From SG8-41 sp035259205 (GTDB lineage Bacteria > Pseudomonadota > Gammaproteobacteria > Burkholderiales > SG8-41), in assembly GCA_035259205.1 (NCBI GenBank), contig DATFWO010000308.1, forward strand, positions 1-6,716: 6,716 bases of DNA, given 5' to 3'. The translations under genes and the position numbers were made by a program. The notes below the pieces were generated by a model that did no database searches, was not told the origin of the DNA, and was given only the letters and a program-made list of their open reading frames with translations. Below are positions 5,596 to 6,716 of this stretch, in pieces; position 1 is the first letter of the stretch; each line of letters starts with the position of its first letter.

Positions 5596-5816
5596 TCGCT
5601 GATGCTCCTGTTCAGCAGCGCGCGGAATACCTTCGCGTAGACCGGCGTGGTGACGATGCGCGAGTGTCTGGTGCCGGCCTCGTCCTGATAGGTCTGTCCG
5701 AAGTCGAACAGGAACTCGAAGGCGTTGAAGCCGATCTCGAACTGGTTCGTGTACGCGGCGACCTTCGGCGGATCGCGTTCAGGCTGAAGGGTGGGGGTGG
5801 GGGGCGCAGATGGCAT
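5550..5816 (-). CDS. DUF3467-like small protein
   Basis: This 88-residue cytoplasmic-looking protein has no signal peptide or membrane segment. After a proline-rich N-terminus (2-17), the core resembles DUF3467: a YTNQFEIGF strand (22-30), EFLFDFGQ (34-41), a SRIVTTPVYAK segment (about 52-62) and a C-terminal helix with SDYEEAFGNIPE (73-84). DUF3467 has no well-established biochemical function. The family match is from memory of the pattern and should be confirmed by profile search. It starts 9 nt after the lysozyme-like gene and is probably co-transcribed with it. No Shine-Dalgarno precedes ATG 5816; translation may depend on coupling to the upstream stop. C6/C5/C3 runs lie in the first dozen codons. 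The 3' end overlaps the convergent regulator gene by 46 bp. The codon frame is clean and the length is normal for the family. Confidence 0.75.
   Translation of the reverse strand: MPSAPPTPTLQPERDPPKVAAYTNQFEIGFNAFEFLFDFGQTYQDEAGTRHSRIVTTPVYAKVFRALLNRSISDYEEAFGNIPEPPEV
5789..5804 (+). repeat. G-rich tract G3-T-G5-T-G6 inside the 5' end of the DUF3467-like gene
   Basis: The plus strand has three G runs (5789-5791, 5793-5797, 5799-5804) separated by single T bases. The coding minus strand therefore carries C6, C5 and C3 runs that encode the proline-rich N-terminus. A two-layer G-quadruplex on the template strand is possible. A C6 run is short for phase variation. Confidence 0.5.
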
Positions 5817-5825
5817 GGAGGTTCA

Positions 5826-6716
5826 TCAGAGGGTGAGGAAGCCGTTAAGCAGCGCGAGAACGCGCTCTCTATACACTCCGCTGCCGTACGCGTGGCTGCC
5901 GCTGATGCGCCGGCCCATCGCGTAGATCGAGCCGGCCTGGCCGACCGGGTTGGAATCCTTTCTGGACGGCGCGGGCACGTCGTGCAGCACGGTCGCATCC
6001 TTGCTCATGTGGCGATAGTCGCCCATCCCGATCGCGTGCAGCGACAGTGCCTTCGCGCGCATCTCGCTCTCGCCGAAGATGCGCTCCCAATCCTCGGTGC
6101 GGCTGCGCGTCGCGGCCACCGCGGCGGTCATTCCCTGCCACCGGCGGCGGAAGTCGGCGAGCACGGTGTTGCCGCCGGTATAGCGCTGGATGAACCGCAC
6201 GATGCTTTCGTACGAGGGACGCCCGGTCGTCTGCATCACGCCGCGGCCACGGAACTTGTAGAAGTCCGCCTGCATGATGAAGCCATTGATCGCCGGATCC
6301 TCGTCGGTCGAGAAATCGGACTGCGGATAGTAATGGCCGTTCCACGCGCCCTCGAAATCGGCGCCATGGTGCGCGAGGCGACTGGCGCCGCCCAGCGTGC
6401 CGTGCGCCGCGATGAACTCCGCATCGTCGAAGAGCGAGCCCGCGGTGCGGCCGCCGGACAGGTGGTTGTAGCTCGCCTTGAAGTGCCCGGGCGTGAGCTC
6501 GACGCGGTCGAACAAATAGGCGAGCCCCGGATGCTTCCCACGCGAGTCGGTGCGCCCCCTGCCGGCGCGCTCGGTAAATGCGGACAGGTTGCCGCCGGAC
6601 TCGTTGATGGAGATCGCCATGAAGGCGGCGAAGTCGAGCGCGGAAATGTCGGCGCGGTCGAACGCGGCCTGCACCTGGTTCCAGAAGGCGGTGAAGCCGT
6701 CGCGCACGGCCTGCCT
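5826..6716 (-). CDS. Lysozyme/GH19-like glycan hydrolase domain protein, 5' end beyond the window
   Basis: The frame is open to the right edge. A GTG at 6707 could be a start, but nothing before it blocks the frame, so the gene is treated as partial. Numbering from that GTG, a helical segment leads to AISINESGGN (31-40), in which E36 is the expected catalytic acid of the lysozyme/GH19 fold. FYKFRGRGVMQTTGRPSY (149-166) resembles the YKGRGxIQLTGRxNY signature of GH19 chitinases and endolysins. The C-terminal 80 residues, with SNPVGQAGSIYAMGRR (252-267), are not recognised. This suggests cleavage of peptidoglycan or chitin-like glycans, but the region between the two motifs (about 50-145) is not typical of GH19, and the enzyme may be a divergent lysozyme-like protein. 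No signal peptide is visible, although the true N-terminus is missing. It precedes the DUF3467-like gene by 9 nt. The hydrolase call is moderately sure; the substrate is unknown. Confidence 0.65.
   Translation of the reverse strand, partial: RQAVRDGFTAFWNQVQAAFDRADISALDFAAFMAISINESGGNLSAFTERAGRGRTDSRGKHPGLAYLFDRVELTPGHFKASYNHLSGGRTAGSLFDDAEFIAAHGTLGGASRLAHHGADFEGAWNGHYYPQSDFSTDEDPAINGFIMQADFYKFRGRGVMQTTGRPSYESIVRFIQRYTGGNTVLADFRRRWQGMTAAVAATRSRTEDWERIFGESEMRAKALSLHAIGMGDYRHMSKDATVLHDVPAPSRKDSNPVGQAGSIYAMGRRISGSHAYGSGVYRERVLALLNGFLTL

Overview
The window is GC-rich, densely packed bacterial chromosome. It suggests a Gram-negative proteobacterium, because it carries an outer-membrane porin, a lipoprotein signal, a sigma54 enhancer-binding protein and a DppB-type permease. 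The high third-position GC and the gene content would fit a betaproteobacterium, but that placement is inference. I see no tRNA, rRNA, insertion sequence, CRISPR array or phage attachment site.

Layout: (a) 1-1493, minus strand. A dipeptide/oligopeptide ABC permease (DppB type) reads leftward and overlaps by 4 bp (ATGA) the start of an M20-family amidohydrolase, which runs off the left edge. (b) 1514-2960, plus strand. mutY (adenine glycosylase) is divergent from the permease, with only 20 bp between the start codons. A small predicted lipoprotein of unknown function follows. (c) 2966-4366, minus strand. An OprB-type carbohydrate porin converges on the lipoprotein gene with 5 bp between the stop codons. 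(d) 4367-4596. This 230-bp divergent intergenic region holds a perfect 9-bp inverted repeat, a direct repeat and other dyads. (e) 4597-5595, plus strand. A compact sigma54 enhancer-binding regulator has AAA+ and Fis-type HTH domains but no N-terminal sensor domain. (f) 5550-6716, minus strand. A lysozyme/GH19-like glycan hydrolase, open at the right edge, is followed after 9 nt by a small DUF3467-like protein. The end of the DUF3467-like gene overlaps the end of the regulator tail to tail by 46 bp.

Likely functional links: the permease and the amidohydrolase probably act together in uptake and cytoplasmic cleavage of an N-acyl amino acid or peptide-like substrate. The divergent pair of regulator and porin, with dyads between them, suggests that the regulator controls the porin. 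The lysozyme-like and DUF3467 genes look like one transcription unit whose purpose is not clear from this window.

The points most worth a second look are the shortened cysteine spacing in the MutY iron-sulfur loop, the sensorless regulator with the repeat cluster beside the porin, and the lysozyme-like/DUF3467 pair. None proves a new system from sequence alone.
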